DNA of 31,784 nt from an uncultured Ignavibacteria bacterium (lineage in GTDB: Bacteria > Bacteroidota > Ignavibacteria > Tepidaquicellales > Tepidaquicellaceae). Where the stretch lies: NCBI GenBank assembly GCA_937974175.1, contig CALJIG010000061.1:1-31784 (forward strand), in the 5' to 3' direction. Shown piece by piece: positions 14,078 to 22,317 of this stretch. The notes under the pieces were generated by a model that was given only the letters and a program-made list of their open reading frames with translations, was not told the origin of the DNA and did no database searches. The position numbers and the translations under genes were made by a program. Within the stretch, counting starts at the first letter, position 1, and every line of letters starts with the position of its first letter.

Positions 14078-16363
14078 ATGAAGAAGTTATTACTGCTAAT
14101 ATTATTTTTTACCTGTTGTACTGGATATTCTCAAACAAATACGGGAATTATAAAAGGAAAGTTAATTGACAGAGAAACGCAAAATCCTGTTACAGATGCC
14201 AACATACAGATTGTAGGTACTTTCGAAAATACTATAACAGATAAAAGCGGTGAATTTAGTTTCAACAATATCACACTGGGAAATTATGAACTGAAAATTA
14301 CTGCTCCCGGTTATTTCCCTATTATAAAGTCTGATTTAGTTGTTTATGCAAGCCGCCCTCTGGAAGTACTTATACAGTTAATACCAATGAATATTACAAC
14401 TGAACAGATTGACGTTGAAGCAAATTACTTTTCAAAAAGCTCCGATGTAAATATTTCAACAATGAATCTTGATTTCGAAGAGATACGAAGAGCCCCCGGC
14501 GCAACGGAAGATATTTCAAGGATGCTTCAGACTGCTCCGGGTGTTTCAATCGGCAACGATCAGCGGAACGATATTATTGTAAGAGGCGGCTCGCCAAGTG
14601 AAAATCTTCTGCTCATCGATGGGATTGAAATTCCCAACATTAACCATTTTAACACACAAGGCTCAACAAGCGGAGCAATAGGATTTATAAATGTAAAGTT
14701 TATACAGGAAGCAAATATTTTTACAGGAGGATTTCCTTCACGTTTCGGTGATAAGTCATCGGGAGTAGTTGATATTCGTTTTCGTGAAGGCAGCAGAAAA
14801 AAATTTTACAGTGATATTAATCTGAACGTAGGCGGCTTCGGCGGTATTTTCGAAGGACCGTTATTCAGTGAAAAAGGTTCATATATAGTTTCAGTAAGAA
14901 GAAGTTATCTTGAATTATTAAAAGGAGCAATACAGCTCTCAGCCGTTCCTAATTTCTGGGATTTAAATTTGAAATTGAACTATGACCTTTCTCCAAATGA
15001 TAAACTTTCCATGATTGGATTCGGTAGTATTGATAGAATAGATTTCGACGGAGATAAAACAGATGACCTGGATGACCCATACGGAAAAGCGTTCTCACAT
15101 CAGAATAACTATGTTGCGGGATTTAATTACACAAAAATATTTAAGAAAGGTTATCTTCAAACAACTTTATCAAACTCAATTTCAGATTACGATATCGTAA
15201 GCTACGGGCAAAGACAGGATACTATACAGTTTAACGATAAAGCAACTGAACGTGAACATACATTAAAGACTGAGCTGAACTATCAGGCAAATAGAATTCT
15301 TAATCTTAATTTCACTGCAGGCGGAAAACTTGCAAATATAAAGAACAATGTTTTTGCAAAGCAGGATACAACTTATGCAGGTTATATAAGACCTGATTTA
15401 ATTTTCGATAACACAGTTAATACTTATAAGCTTTTTGGTTCGTTTAATCTCACGTCAAAATTTTTAAATGATAATCTGATTTTCAATGCAGGCTTCAGAG
15501 TTGATTATTTTGATTTCATAAATTTAAAAACTTACTTCTCGCCAAGAGCAGGAGTATCATATAAGCTTACTCCGCTTACAACGATAAATGCTTCGTATGG
15601 AATATTTTATCAGGCGCCGGCTTATCTTTGGCTAGCATCGAATCCAATCAATAAAAACTTAAACGATATTCGAAGCGAGCATTTCATCTTAGGATTTGAA
15701 CAGCTGCTTTCACCTGATTTTAAATTTACTGTAGAAGCTTACGAGAAAAGATATAAAGATTACCCGGTCGCAACTGAAAACCCTACATTCATTTTAATTG
15801 ACGGCGGTTCTGACTTCGGTCCAAACTTAGTCGGTCCGGCAGTAAGTGCAGGTAAGGGCTATGTGCGCGGAATAGATTTTTCACTTCATAAAAAATTAAC
15901 CGGCAATGGATTTTACGGAATGCTGAACTACTCTTATTCGTATTCAAACTTCACTGCGCTTGTCGGAGGAGAAAAACCGGGAGCATACGACCCGACAAAT
16001 CAGATTACATTGATAGCAGGATATCAGGTTGCAGATGAATGGCTTGTAGGCTTTAAAATAAAATATGCAGGCGGCAAACCTTACACTCCATTGGATATTG
16101 CAGCATCTACACAATTCAACAGAGGTATTTATGCAACGAACGATTTCAACAGCGCAAGGTATCCTGATTATATAAGAGTTGATTTGCGCATCGATAAAAA
16201 AGTAAACTTTAAAAAAGCCAGCCTTGTTGGTTATATAGAGTTCCAGAATCTGTTTAACAGAAAAAATGTAAACTCGTATTTCTGGAATGAGACAAAAAAC
16301 GCACAGGGAACGGTTCATAACTGGGCATTTCTGCCTGTAGGCGGATTGAGCCTTCAGTTTTAA
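14078..16363 (+). CDS. TonB-dependent outer-membrane receptor with carboxypeptidase-like regulatory domain
   Basis: The 761-residue protein has a signal peptide (about residues 1-18, ending GYSQ). A CarboxypepD_reg-like domain follows (GIIKGKLIDRETQNPVTDANIQIVG to about residue 110), then a plug (DISRMLQTAPGVS, DIIVRGGSPSENLLLIDGIEIPN) and a 22-strand-type barrel ending in the outer-membrane consensus strand GGLSLQF. No SusD-like partner is adjacent, so it is more likely a receptor for a siderophore, cofactor or hydrophobic compound than for a glycan. Transcription is probably shared with and controlled by the TetR gene 6 bases upstream. A strong terminator follows. Confidence 0.92.
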   Translation: MKKLLLLILFFTCCTGYSQTNTGIIKGKLIDRETQNPVTDANIQIVGTFENTITDKSGEFSFNNITLGNYELKITAPGYFPIIKSDLVVYASRPLEVLIQLIPMNITTEQIDVEANYFSKSSDVNISTMNLDFEEIRRAPGATEDISRMLQTAPGVSIGNDQRNDIIVRGGSPSENLLLIDGIEIPNINHFNTQGSTSGAIGFINVKFIQEANIFTGGFPSRFGDKSSGVVDIRFREGSRKKFYSDINLNVGGFGGIFEGPLFSEKGSYIVSVRRSYLELLKGAIQLSAVPNFWDLNLKLNYDLSPNDKLSMIGFGSIDRIDFDGDKTDDLDDPYGKAFSHQNNYVAGFNYTKIFKKGYLQTTLSNSISDYDIVSYGQRQDTIQFNDKATEREHTLKTELNYQANRILNLNFTAGGKLANIKNNVFAKQDTTYAGYIRPDLIFDNTVNTYKLFGSFNLTSKFLNDNLIFNAGFRVDYFDFINLKTYFSPRAGVSYKLTPLTTINASYGIFYQAPAYLWLASNPINKNLNDIRSEHFILGFEQLLSPDFKFTVEAYEKRYKDYPVATENPTFILIDGGSDFGPNLVGPAVSAGKGYVRGIDFSLHKKLTGNGFYGMLNYSYSYSNFTALVGGEKPGAYDPTNQITLIAGYQVADEWLVGFKIKYAGGKPYTPLDIAASTQFNRGIYATNDFNSARYPDYIRVDLRIDKKVNFKKASLVGYIEFQNLFNRKNVNSYFWNETKNAQGTVHNWAFLPVGGLSLQF

Positions 16364-16389
16364 ATTTGAAACGGTAAGAAAATTATTAT

Positions 16390-16435
16390 GAGTCCACAAA
16401 GTACATTCAATACTTTGTGGCTCAATTTTTGTTTT
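16390..16435 (+). terminator. Rho-independent terminator after the TonB receptor
   Basis: The stem pairs 16390-16403 (GAG, a bulged T, then CCACAAAGTA) with 16411-16423 (TACTTTGTGGCTC) around a 7-nt loop. It is followed by AATTTTTGTTTT and lies 26 bases past the receptor stop. Confidence 0.85.
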
Positions 16436-16520
16436 AATGCAAATTATATAGTTCCTATTGTAATTGTTTTTTTACTCATTCTTTCACAAATTGAAGTAGA
16501 ATTAAACAAATAATTTACTT

Positions 16521-16781
16521 ATGAAACACGAAGATAACAGCTATGCAGTTACAGTTTTTGAAAGCGGTCACGAAGGATTGATTGCGCTGGCAAAATCAAT
16601 GCTTGATGAAGCAAATATTGAGTACAGTGTAAAAGGCGAAGGCGTTGAAAATCTTATGGGAGTCGGCGTTATGGGTACGGGTTTTAATCCCATCACAGGC
16701 GCTATTCAGATTCAGGTGCTTGAAGAAAATGCTGCACAGGCGCGCGAGCTGCTCAAAGATTTAAAAGAATCCGGTGCCTGA
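16521..16781 (+). CDS. DUF2007-like small protein (copy 2)
   Basis: The 86-residue protein opens with VTVFESGHEGLIALAKSMLDEANIEYSVKGEG, the DUF2007 pattern of a strand, a helix and a strand ending in V-K-G. It closes with IQIQVLEENAAQARELLKDL. The middle is glycine-rich (GVGVMGTGFNPITG). The overall plan resembles the protein at 11752, so the two are probably distant paralogues. No function is established for the family. An 86-base AT-rich gap separates it from the next gene. Confidence 0.82.
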   Translation: MKHEDNSYAVTVFESGHEGLIALAKSMLDEANIEYSVKGEGVENLMGVGVMGTGFNPITGAIQIQVLEENAAQARELLKDLKESGA

Positions 16782-16867
16782 TTTTTCACTTTAACTCTTC
16801 TCATCTTTTTAACTTTAAATCTTTAAATAGCTTTTTTAATTTAAAGACCTCAACCACAAATCTTTAA

Positions 16868-17989
16868 TTGAAAAAATTTAAGCAAATTATTGCATTAGGC
16901 GGCGGCGGATTTTCCATGGAACAGGATAATCCCCTCCTCGATAACTATATTCTTAACGCAACGGGAAAACCGACTCCGAAAATATGTTTCTTTGCAAATG
17001 CAGGCGGCGATGCGCAGGATTATATAGATAAGTTTTATAATGTCTACAATAAATTAGACTGCATTCCTTCACACATATCATTAAAAACACCACCGGAAAT
17101 TAATCTGGAAAAATTTATTCTTGAGCAGGACGCTTTATTCGTAGGCGGAGGAAGCACGCGCTTTCTTATGTCTCAATGGAAAACATACGGTCTGGATAAA
17201 ATAATGAAGAAGGCTTACAATAAAGGTATTGTGCTTTCAGGGATGAGCGCAGGCGCAATTGTATGGTTCAGCGACGGCATATATAATCCCGAAGATACAA
17301 AGCTGATGAAGCTGCCGTGCCTCGGATTATTACAGGGAAGCTTTTGCCCTCACTATGATGAAAGAACTGAGCTTCGCATGTCTTTCAGAGAGATAATTAC
17401 CGAGGGCGGAGTAAAAAACGGCTATGGAGTTGAAGATTACTGCGGATTGCATTTCATAGGCAGCCAGCTGTATAATGTTATCAGCTCAAGGAAAAATGTA
17501 AAAGCTTATTCGGTAAGAAAAATTTCAAAGACATATTTAGAGGAAGAGCTGCCTACGGTATATCTTGGTATCAATTATAAAAATCCTCCGCAGAATGAAA
17601 ATCAAAAATTAGTAAAAGATTTTATATATTATATAAATGAACATGATATTGATGAGATGATGACATATTTATCCGATGACCACATTATGACAGATTCCTC
17701 TGATATAAAAATCAAAGGCAGAAAATATCTTAAAGTTGCCTGGCTCGATTTCTTTATTCACTTCCCCGATTATACTATCGATGCAGATGAAATAATCTGT
17801 GAGAGAGATATGGTTGCAGTTTACGGCAAAGCAAAGGGAACGTACTGGAAAGAGGGTGAGCTGGAAGAAAAAAACAAATTTGAAGTGCCGGCATCATGGC
17901 AGGCAAAAATAAAAGACGGAAAAATATCAGAGTGGAAAGTATTCGCCGATATTCAGATTGTCCGTCAAATAATGGAGGCAAATAATTAA
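16868..17989 (+). CDS. Peptidase S51 (PepE/cyanophycinase-like) fused to a SnoaL/NTF2-like domain, TTG start
   Basis: Residues 1-235 match the class-I-glutamine-amidotransferase-like fold of S51 serine peptidases: IIALGGGGFSM at the start, FVGGGSTRFL (91-100), the nucleophile elbow SGMSAGA with Ser127, and the FCPHYDER histidine near residue 162. The family includes aspartyl dipeptidase PepE. Residues from about 240 to 372 form a second domain (DFIYYINEHDIDEMMTYLSDDH to ISEWKVFADIQ) typical of SnoaL/NTF2-like small barrels. The start is a TTG at 16868, because the nearest in-frame ATG (16916) would remove the first strand. Its stop overlaps the next start as TAATG. The substrate is unknown. 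Confidence 0.85.
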   Translation: MKKFKQIIALGGGGFSMEQDNPLLDNYILNATGKPTPKICFFANAGGDAQDYIDKFYNVYNKLDCIPSHISLKTPPEINLEKFILEQDALFVGGGSTRFLMSQWKTYGLDKIMKKAYNKGIVLSGMSAGAIVWFSDGIYNPEDTKLMKLPCLGLLQGSFCPHYDERTELRMSFREIITEGGVKNGYGVEDYCGLHFIGSQLYNVISSRKNVKAYSVRKISKTYLEEELPTVYLGINYKNPPQNENQKLVKDFIYYINEHDIDEMMTYLSDDHIMTDSSDIKIKGRKYLKVAWLDFFIHFPDYTIDADEIICERDMVAVYGKAKGTYWKEGELEEKNKFEVPASWQAKIKDGKISEWKVFADIQIVRQIMEANN

Positions 17990-18531
17990 TGGAAATTCTT
18001 GTTGATATGGACGGCGTAATTGCCGACTTCGAAGGTGAATTTTTAAAACGCTGGAAAGCTAATCACCCTGAAAAGCCTTATATTCCCCATGAAGATAGAA
18101 AAGGATTTTATGTATCGCAGCAATATCCTCAGGAGTACAGAGAGTTCGTTGAAGAAATTTATCTCTCTCCCGGATTTTACCAGGGGCTTCCTCCTGTTGA
18201 AGGAAGTATAGAAGGTGTTAATTATTTACTGGCACAAGGGCACAACGTACGTTTATGCACTGCGCCTATGCTTCCGAAATATGAGAACTGTGTACTTGAA
18301 AAATATCATTGGGTGGCAGAGCATCTTGGAGACGAGTGGACAGGAAGAATAATTATGACAAAAGATAAAACTTTTGTGAGAGGTGATTATCTTATAGATG
18401 ATATGCCCGATGTAAAAGGCTCATTAATTCCTGTATGGGAACACATAATCTACTCACAGCCTTACAATAAGGAAATCGACCATAAAAAAAGGATGACTTG
18501 GGATAATTTTAAGGAGGTATTAAATGTTTAA
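17989..18531 (+). CDS. 5'(3')-deoxyribonucleotidase (NT5C-type HAD phosphatase)
   Basis: The 180-residue protein begins with the HAD nucleophile motif VDMDGVIADFE (Asp6 and Asp8). It continues with the NT5C-type features 'SPGFYQGLPPVEGSIEGVNYL', 'LCTAPML' as HAD motif II, and 'DYLIDDMPDVKG' as the acidic metal motif. Such enzymes dephosphorylate deoxyribonucleoside monophosphates and limit dNTP pools in the cytoplasm. It overlaps the S51-fusion gene at TAATG and overlaps pgi by 8 bases, so the three form one translationally linked unit. Confidence 0.88.
   Translation: MEILVDMDGVIADFEGEFLKRWKANHPEKPYIPHEDRKGFYVSQQYPQEYREFVEEIYLSPGFYQGLPPVEGSIEGVNYLLAQGHNVRLCTAPMLPKYENCVLEKYHWVAEHLGDEWTGRIIMTKDKTFVRGDYLIDDMPDVKGSLIPVWEHIIYSQPYNKEIDHKKRMTWDNFKEVLNV
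18511..18518 (+). promoter_or_regulatory. Strong Shine-Dalgarno sequence for pgi inside the preceding gene
   Basis: AAGGAGGT lies 5 bases before the ATG at 18524, within the final codons of the deoxyribonucleotidase gene. It is the best ribosome-binding site in the window; most other starts show none. Confidence 0.85.
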
Positions 18532-19852
18532 TGCGCTTAAAGAAAAAAAAGATATAGTAAAAGTTAATGTTGAAAACTGCACTAACTTTGTTTCCTTCAA
18601 TGATATTCAAAGTTTTTCTCCGGGAATATTATATGCAAATGAAGCATTAGAAAATAAAACAGGTTTAGGAAAAGACTATCTCGGCTGGATGACTCTTCCA
18701 TCCGATATAACAGATGATTTAGTTGACCAGATACAATTTGCCGCAGAGAAAATGGCAGAGAAATCTGAAGTGATTGTTGTAATAGGAATTGGCGGTTCGT
18801 ATCTGGGAGCGAGGGCTGTTGTAGATGCACTGTCGGATAATTTTCATTATCTGAAGAAAAATCGTGTTACACCGATAATGGTTTATGCGGGGAATAATCT
18901 CGGCGAAGATTATCATTACGATTTATTAAAAGCATTGGATAAGTATGACTACTCAGTAATTGTTATTTCAAAATCAGGGACAACAACTGAGCCGGCGCTT
19001 GCATTCAGGCTTTTAAAAAATCATCTTGAAAACAAATACAGCGTACCGGATGCAAGAAGCAGAATAATTGCTATTACAGATAAATCAAAAGGCGCTTTAA
19101 GAAAGCTCGCTCAGCGCGAAGGATACAAAACTTTTGTAATTCCGGATGATGTCGGCGGAAGATATTCTGTACTTACACCTGTAGGCTTAATGCCGATTGC
19201 TGCTGCCGGAATAAACATAAAGCAGATTATCAAAGGCGCGGTTGAAATGGAGAAGTATCTCAGCTCGCAGAAAGATTTATTTGCAAATCCTGCTAACTTA
19301 TATGCAGCAACCAGAAATGCGCTGTATAGAAAAGGACATTACATAGAAATACTCGCTACATATACTCCAAGTCTGCAATATTTTATTGAGTGGTGGAAAC
19401 AGTTGTTTGGTGAGAGCGAAGGAAAAGAACATAAAGGAATTTACCCTGCCGGAGTTACGCTAACTACCGATTTACATTCTATGGGACAGCTTATACAGGA
19501 AGGCGCAAGAAATATTTTTGAGACGGTGATAAAAGTGCAGACGTCAAACTCTACATTGTTGATTCCGGATTCGCCGGATAATGCAGATGAGATGAATTAT
19601 CTTGCAGGAAAGAAAATGAGTTATGTAAATGAGAAGGCTATGGAAGGAACTTTGATGGCTCACGTTGACGGAGGAGTGCCGAATATAGTTGTAACCATTC
19701 CTGAGCTTAATGCAAGATACCTGGGACAGCTGATTTACTTCTATGAGAAAGCATGCGCAGTGAGCGGATACCTGCTTGGTGTAAATCCATTCAATCAACC
19801 CGGCGTTGAAGCATATAAGAAAAATATGTTTAAGCTATTAGGTAAGAAATAA
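18524..19852 (+). CDS. pgi: Glucose-6-phosphate isomerase
   Basis: PGI interconverts glucose 6-phosphate and fructose 6-phosphate in glycolysis and gluconeogenesis. The 442-residue length matches the short bacterial type found in Firmicutes and Thermotogae rather than the roughly 550-residue E. coli type. The sugar-phosphate isomerase motifs are clear: VIGIGGSYLGARAV (87-99), SKSGTTTEPALAF (149-161), VGGRYSVLTPVGLMPIAAAG, and the active-site glutamate in GESEGKEHKG. The C-terminal lysine-containing segment 'GVEAYKKNMFKLL' is the usual PGI ending. Its start overlaps the preceding gene by 8 bases and is preceded by a strong ribosome-binding site, so it can be translated at high level independently. 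Confidence 0.96.
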   Translation: MFNALKEKKDIVKVNVENCTNFVSFNDIQSFSPGILYANEALENKTGLGKDYLGWMTLPSDITDDLVDQIQFAAEKMAEKSEVIVVIGIGGSYLGARAVVDALSDNFHYLKKNRVTPIMVYAGNNLGEDYHYDLLKALDKYDYSVIVISKSGTTTEPALAFRLLKNHLENKYSVPDARSRIIAITDKSKGALRKLAQREGYKTFVIPDDVGGRYSVLTPVGLMPIAAAGINIKQIIKGAVEMEKYLSSQKDLFANPANLYAATRNALYRKGHYIEILATYTPSLQYFIEWWKQLFGESEGKEHKGIYPAGVTLTTDLHSMGQLIQEGARNIFETVIKVQTSNSTLLIPDSPDNADEMNYLAGKKMSYVNEKAMEGTLMAHVDGGVPNIVVTIPELNARYLGQLIYFYEKACAVSGYLLGVNPFNQPGVEAYKKNMFKLLGKK

Positions 19853-19888
19853 TTTTATTCCTATTTCCAAAATCCGTGTTGAATCCCT

Positions 19889-19942
19889 CCTTACGAACGT
19901 CCTCGTTCGTAAGGAACATTCCCAACGAGGACGTTGGGAATG
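19889..19942. repeat. Twin 11-bp hairpins with mutually complementary loops
   Basis: Hairpin one pairs CCTTACGAACG (19889-19899) with CGTTCGTAAGG (19904-19914) around TCCT. Hairpin two pairs CATTCCCAACG (19917-19927) with CGTTGGGAATG (19932-19942) around AGGA. The loop of one complements the loop of the other. AACGTCCTCGTT (19896-19907) is the exact reverse complement of AACGAGGACGTT (19924-19935), so an alternative 12-bp pairing exists. It lies 25 bases before the next ATG. It could be a pgi terminator-like structure, a mobile palindrome or a switchable leader. Confidence 0.8.
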
Positions 19943-19967
19943 AGTACAAAAATACTCTTCTTAAGCC

Positions 19968-22142
19968 ATGAAAAAACTCTTATTCTTATTTCTCTCAGTA
20001 ATTTTATTTTCCAATATCGTTCTCTCACAAAACTACTCTCCTGAAGAAAAAGAAATTTTACTTCTGCAGGATTCGCGTGCATTAGGTGAAAACGATAAGC
20101 TCCTTTCATATTTAAAATCAGAAAATGCCGATGTAGTCAGCCGCGCACTCTTTGCGTTGGCAAATATACAGGATTCATCTACAGCTGATGAAATTAGTAC
20201 TATACTGCTTACAAATCAGAATGAATATATAAGATTTCTTGCTGCGTATTCCTTAGGACAAATTCCCTGCGAGCCATCACAGATATATCTGCGAACAGCA
20301 CTGAAATCTGAAACGAATATGTATGTTCGTCAGCAGTTATTAGAGGCAATCGGAAAAATAGGAACGGGTGAAGATTTAGAACTGATACCTTCAGATGTGA
20401 GCAATATAGATTACGATAAATTTTACTCTGCGCTTTCTGTTCTAAGATTTGGTTTAAGGAAAATTAAGACTGAAAAATCTTTTCAGATACTTGCAGATAT
20501 TCTAAATTCTAATCCTGATGCGAATACAACAATGCTCTGCCTTTATACTCTATGGAGAACTGGTGACGATAAATTGTTAAAACCTCATGTTGATATATTA
20601 AAAAAGTATCTGAAAGATACAAACGGCTTGAACAGAAGTTATGCAATAAATGCATTAGGCAAATTAAAAGATACACAGATACTTTTTGAGATTTTAAGTA
20701 ATGTAAAAAATGAAAGTGACTGGAGAGCGAAGGTAAATTCTTTCAACATTATTAACAATTTTACCTATGAACAGATAAAGGACAGGCAGGATGATATTAA
20801 TGAAGCTTTGAAGCTATTGAAAAGAGGTATAACAAATGAGCCTAATGTAATTCCTTACTATTCAGCTTACCTGGGTGCAATAAATAAATTATACTCAAAT
20901 AAAAATCTAACAATAAAAGATAACAAAATTTTATACGATTATCTGGATAAGATTTCACATATTGAGGTTGATGGTATAGTAGAAGACAAAGTTAAAACTT
21001 TAGAAACTACTTTTATACACGGTGAAGCTATCAAAACCATGGGAAGTATTTTTAAAGATGAGTTAAAAGATGAATTCATAAACCGATATAAACAAAGTAC
21101 CGATTACAATATAAAAGCAGATATAATAAGAGCATTCAGCAGCTTCAACGACGGGAAAATTTTTCGTGAGGTGCGAGATTTAATTTCCAATGATGTAATG
21201 GAGTACGGAAAGACTCACACAATTGACAAAGAAAAATACATCGGCGCAGAAGACCTTGCAAAAATTTACAGAGCCTATTCAGAATTAATAAATGCAAGCT
21301 TATCGAAAGTAAACGATGAAGATAAAAATACCATAAGATTGATCTGTTATGATTTTCTTACTTCAAAAGATGTTGTAATGGTTGCTAACTGTCTGGAAAC
21401 GTTAAAAGATTCTTCCCTCCAGCGCGATAACTGGAAAGCGGAGACGGCGCAGGTGATTCAGTTTGAATATCCCAATTTAACGATGCCGCAGGATTTTGAT
21501 TTAATGACAGCATATATAGATTTCATAGGAGAAATGAAGATAGAGGGATTAAAAACTAATCTTGAAGCAAATCTCACAAGCGACCAGTATGAAATAACAA
21601 AACGCTCTGCTGATGCATTAAAGAAAATAACGGGCAATGATTATTCAGATAGGATTAAAAATAAACTCTACAATAAAGATTTTGACTGGGAATACTTAAA
21701 GAAAATTTTTGAAAATAAGTACGCTTCAGTAAAGACCAACAAAGGTACAATTAAAATTGAACTTTTCCCTGAAGTTACTCCGTTTACTGTTTATAACTTT
21801 GTTAAGCTTTCTGAGCAGGGATATTACAATGGAACAATATTTCACAGAGTAGTCCCGAACTTTGTTATTCAGGGCGGTGACCCGACAGGTACAGGGAACG
21901 GCGGACCCGGATATTCAATCCGCAGTGAATTCTCGCAGCTAAATTTCTTTACGGGAGCAGTCGGTATGGCATCAAGCGGAAAAGATACAGAAGGCTCGCA
22001 ATGGTTTATTACTCATTCACCGCAGCTTCATTTAGATGCGCGTTATACTTTGTTTGGAATTGTTGTAGACGGGCAGGACGCAGCAGATAAAATTCAGATT
22101 GGTGATAAGATAGAGTCAATAACTTTCTCCGCAACTAAATAG
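19968..22142 (+). CDS. Secreted HEAT-repeat protein with C-terminal cyclophilin-type PPIase domain
   Basis: The 724-residue protein has an N-terminal signal (KKLLFLFLSVILFSNIVLSQ). About 550 residues of alpha-helical HEAT-like repeats follow, for example 'VVSRALFALANIQDSSTADEISTIL' and 'YIRFLAAYSLGQI'. A cyclophilin domain occupies about residues 585-722: the family core FHRVVPNFVIQGGDPTGTGNGGPGY, then GAVGMASSGKDTEGSQWFI and LDARYTLFGIVVDG. The catalytic arginine in FHRVVPNF and the Q in QGGDP are present. It should be periplasmic and isomerise prolyl bonds in exported proteins, with the HEAT array acting as a client or partner scaffold. The next gene encodes a large secreted protease. Confidence 0.9.
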   Translation: MKKLLFLFLSVILFSNIVLSQNYSPEEKEILLLQDSRALGENDKLLSYLKSENADVVSRALFALANIQDSSTADEISTILLTNQNEYIRFLAAYSLGQIPCEPSQIYLRTALKSETNMYVRQQLLEAIGKIGTGEDLELIPSDVSNIDYDKFYSALSVLRFGLRKIKTEKSFQILADILNSNPDANTTMLCLYTLWRTGDDKLLKPHVDILKKYLKDTNGLNRSYAINALGKLKDTQILFEILSNVKNESDWRAKVNSFNIINNFTYEQIKDRQDDINEALKLLKRGITNEPNVIPYYSAYLGAINKLYSNKNLTIKDNKILYDYLDKISHIEVDGIVEDKVKTLETTFIHGEAIKTMGSIFKDELKDEFINRYKQSTDYNIKADIIRAFSSFNDGKIFREVRDLISNDVMEYGKTHTIDKEKYIGAEDLAKIYRAYSELINASLSKVNDEDKNTIRLICYDFLTSKDVVMVANCLETLKDSSLQRDNWKAETAQVIQFEYPNLTMPQDFDLMTAYIDFIGEMKIEGLKTNLEANLTSDQYEITKRSADALKKITGNDYSDRIKNKLYNKDFDWEYLKKIFENKYASVKTNKGTIKIELFPEVTPFTVYNFVKLSEQGYYNGTIFHRVVPNFVIQGGDPTGTGNGGPGYSIRSEFSQLNFFTGAVGMASSGKDTEGSQWFITHSPQLHLDARYTLFGIVVDGQDAADKIQIGDKIESITFSATK

Positions 22143-22193
22143 GATTACCAAAAATTCTTATATCTTTTGTCCTGAAAATTTTTACTCCTTCCT

Positions 22194-22206
22194 CAGGCGA
22201 AGCCTG
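22194..22206. other. Short GAA-loop hairpin in the intergenic gap
   Basis: CAGGC-GAA-GCCTG forms a 5-bp stem in the 175-base gap between the cyclophilin and metalloprotease genes. It is flanked by TTCCT/TTCCT direct repeats. No T-run follows, so it is unlikely to be a terminator and may be a remnant of the palindromic elements seen elsewhere in the window. Confidence 0.4.
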
Positions 22207-22317
22207 TTCCTCCGGTAATAAAGACATTTTTATTCATTGTTTTCTGCTCAACAAGACAAATATGTTGATTGTTTTACTTAGCGTTAATTATTAAGTTATA
22301 CAAAACTAAAACCATTT

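Noticed and set aside
15944..16399. A 151-codon minus-strand frame opposite the TonB receptor end
   Set aside because: It is antisense to the conserved C-terminal barrel, is cysteine-rich in a way typical of reverse-frame translation, and runs through a terminator.
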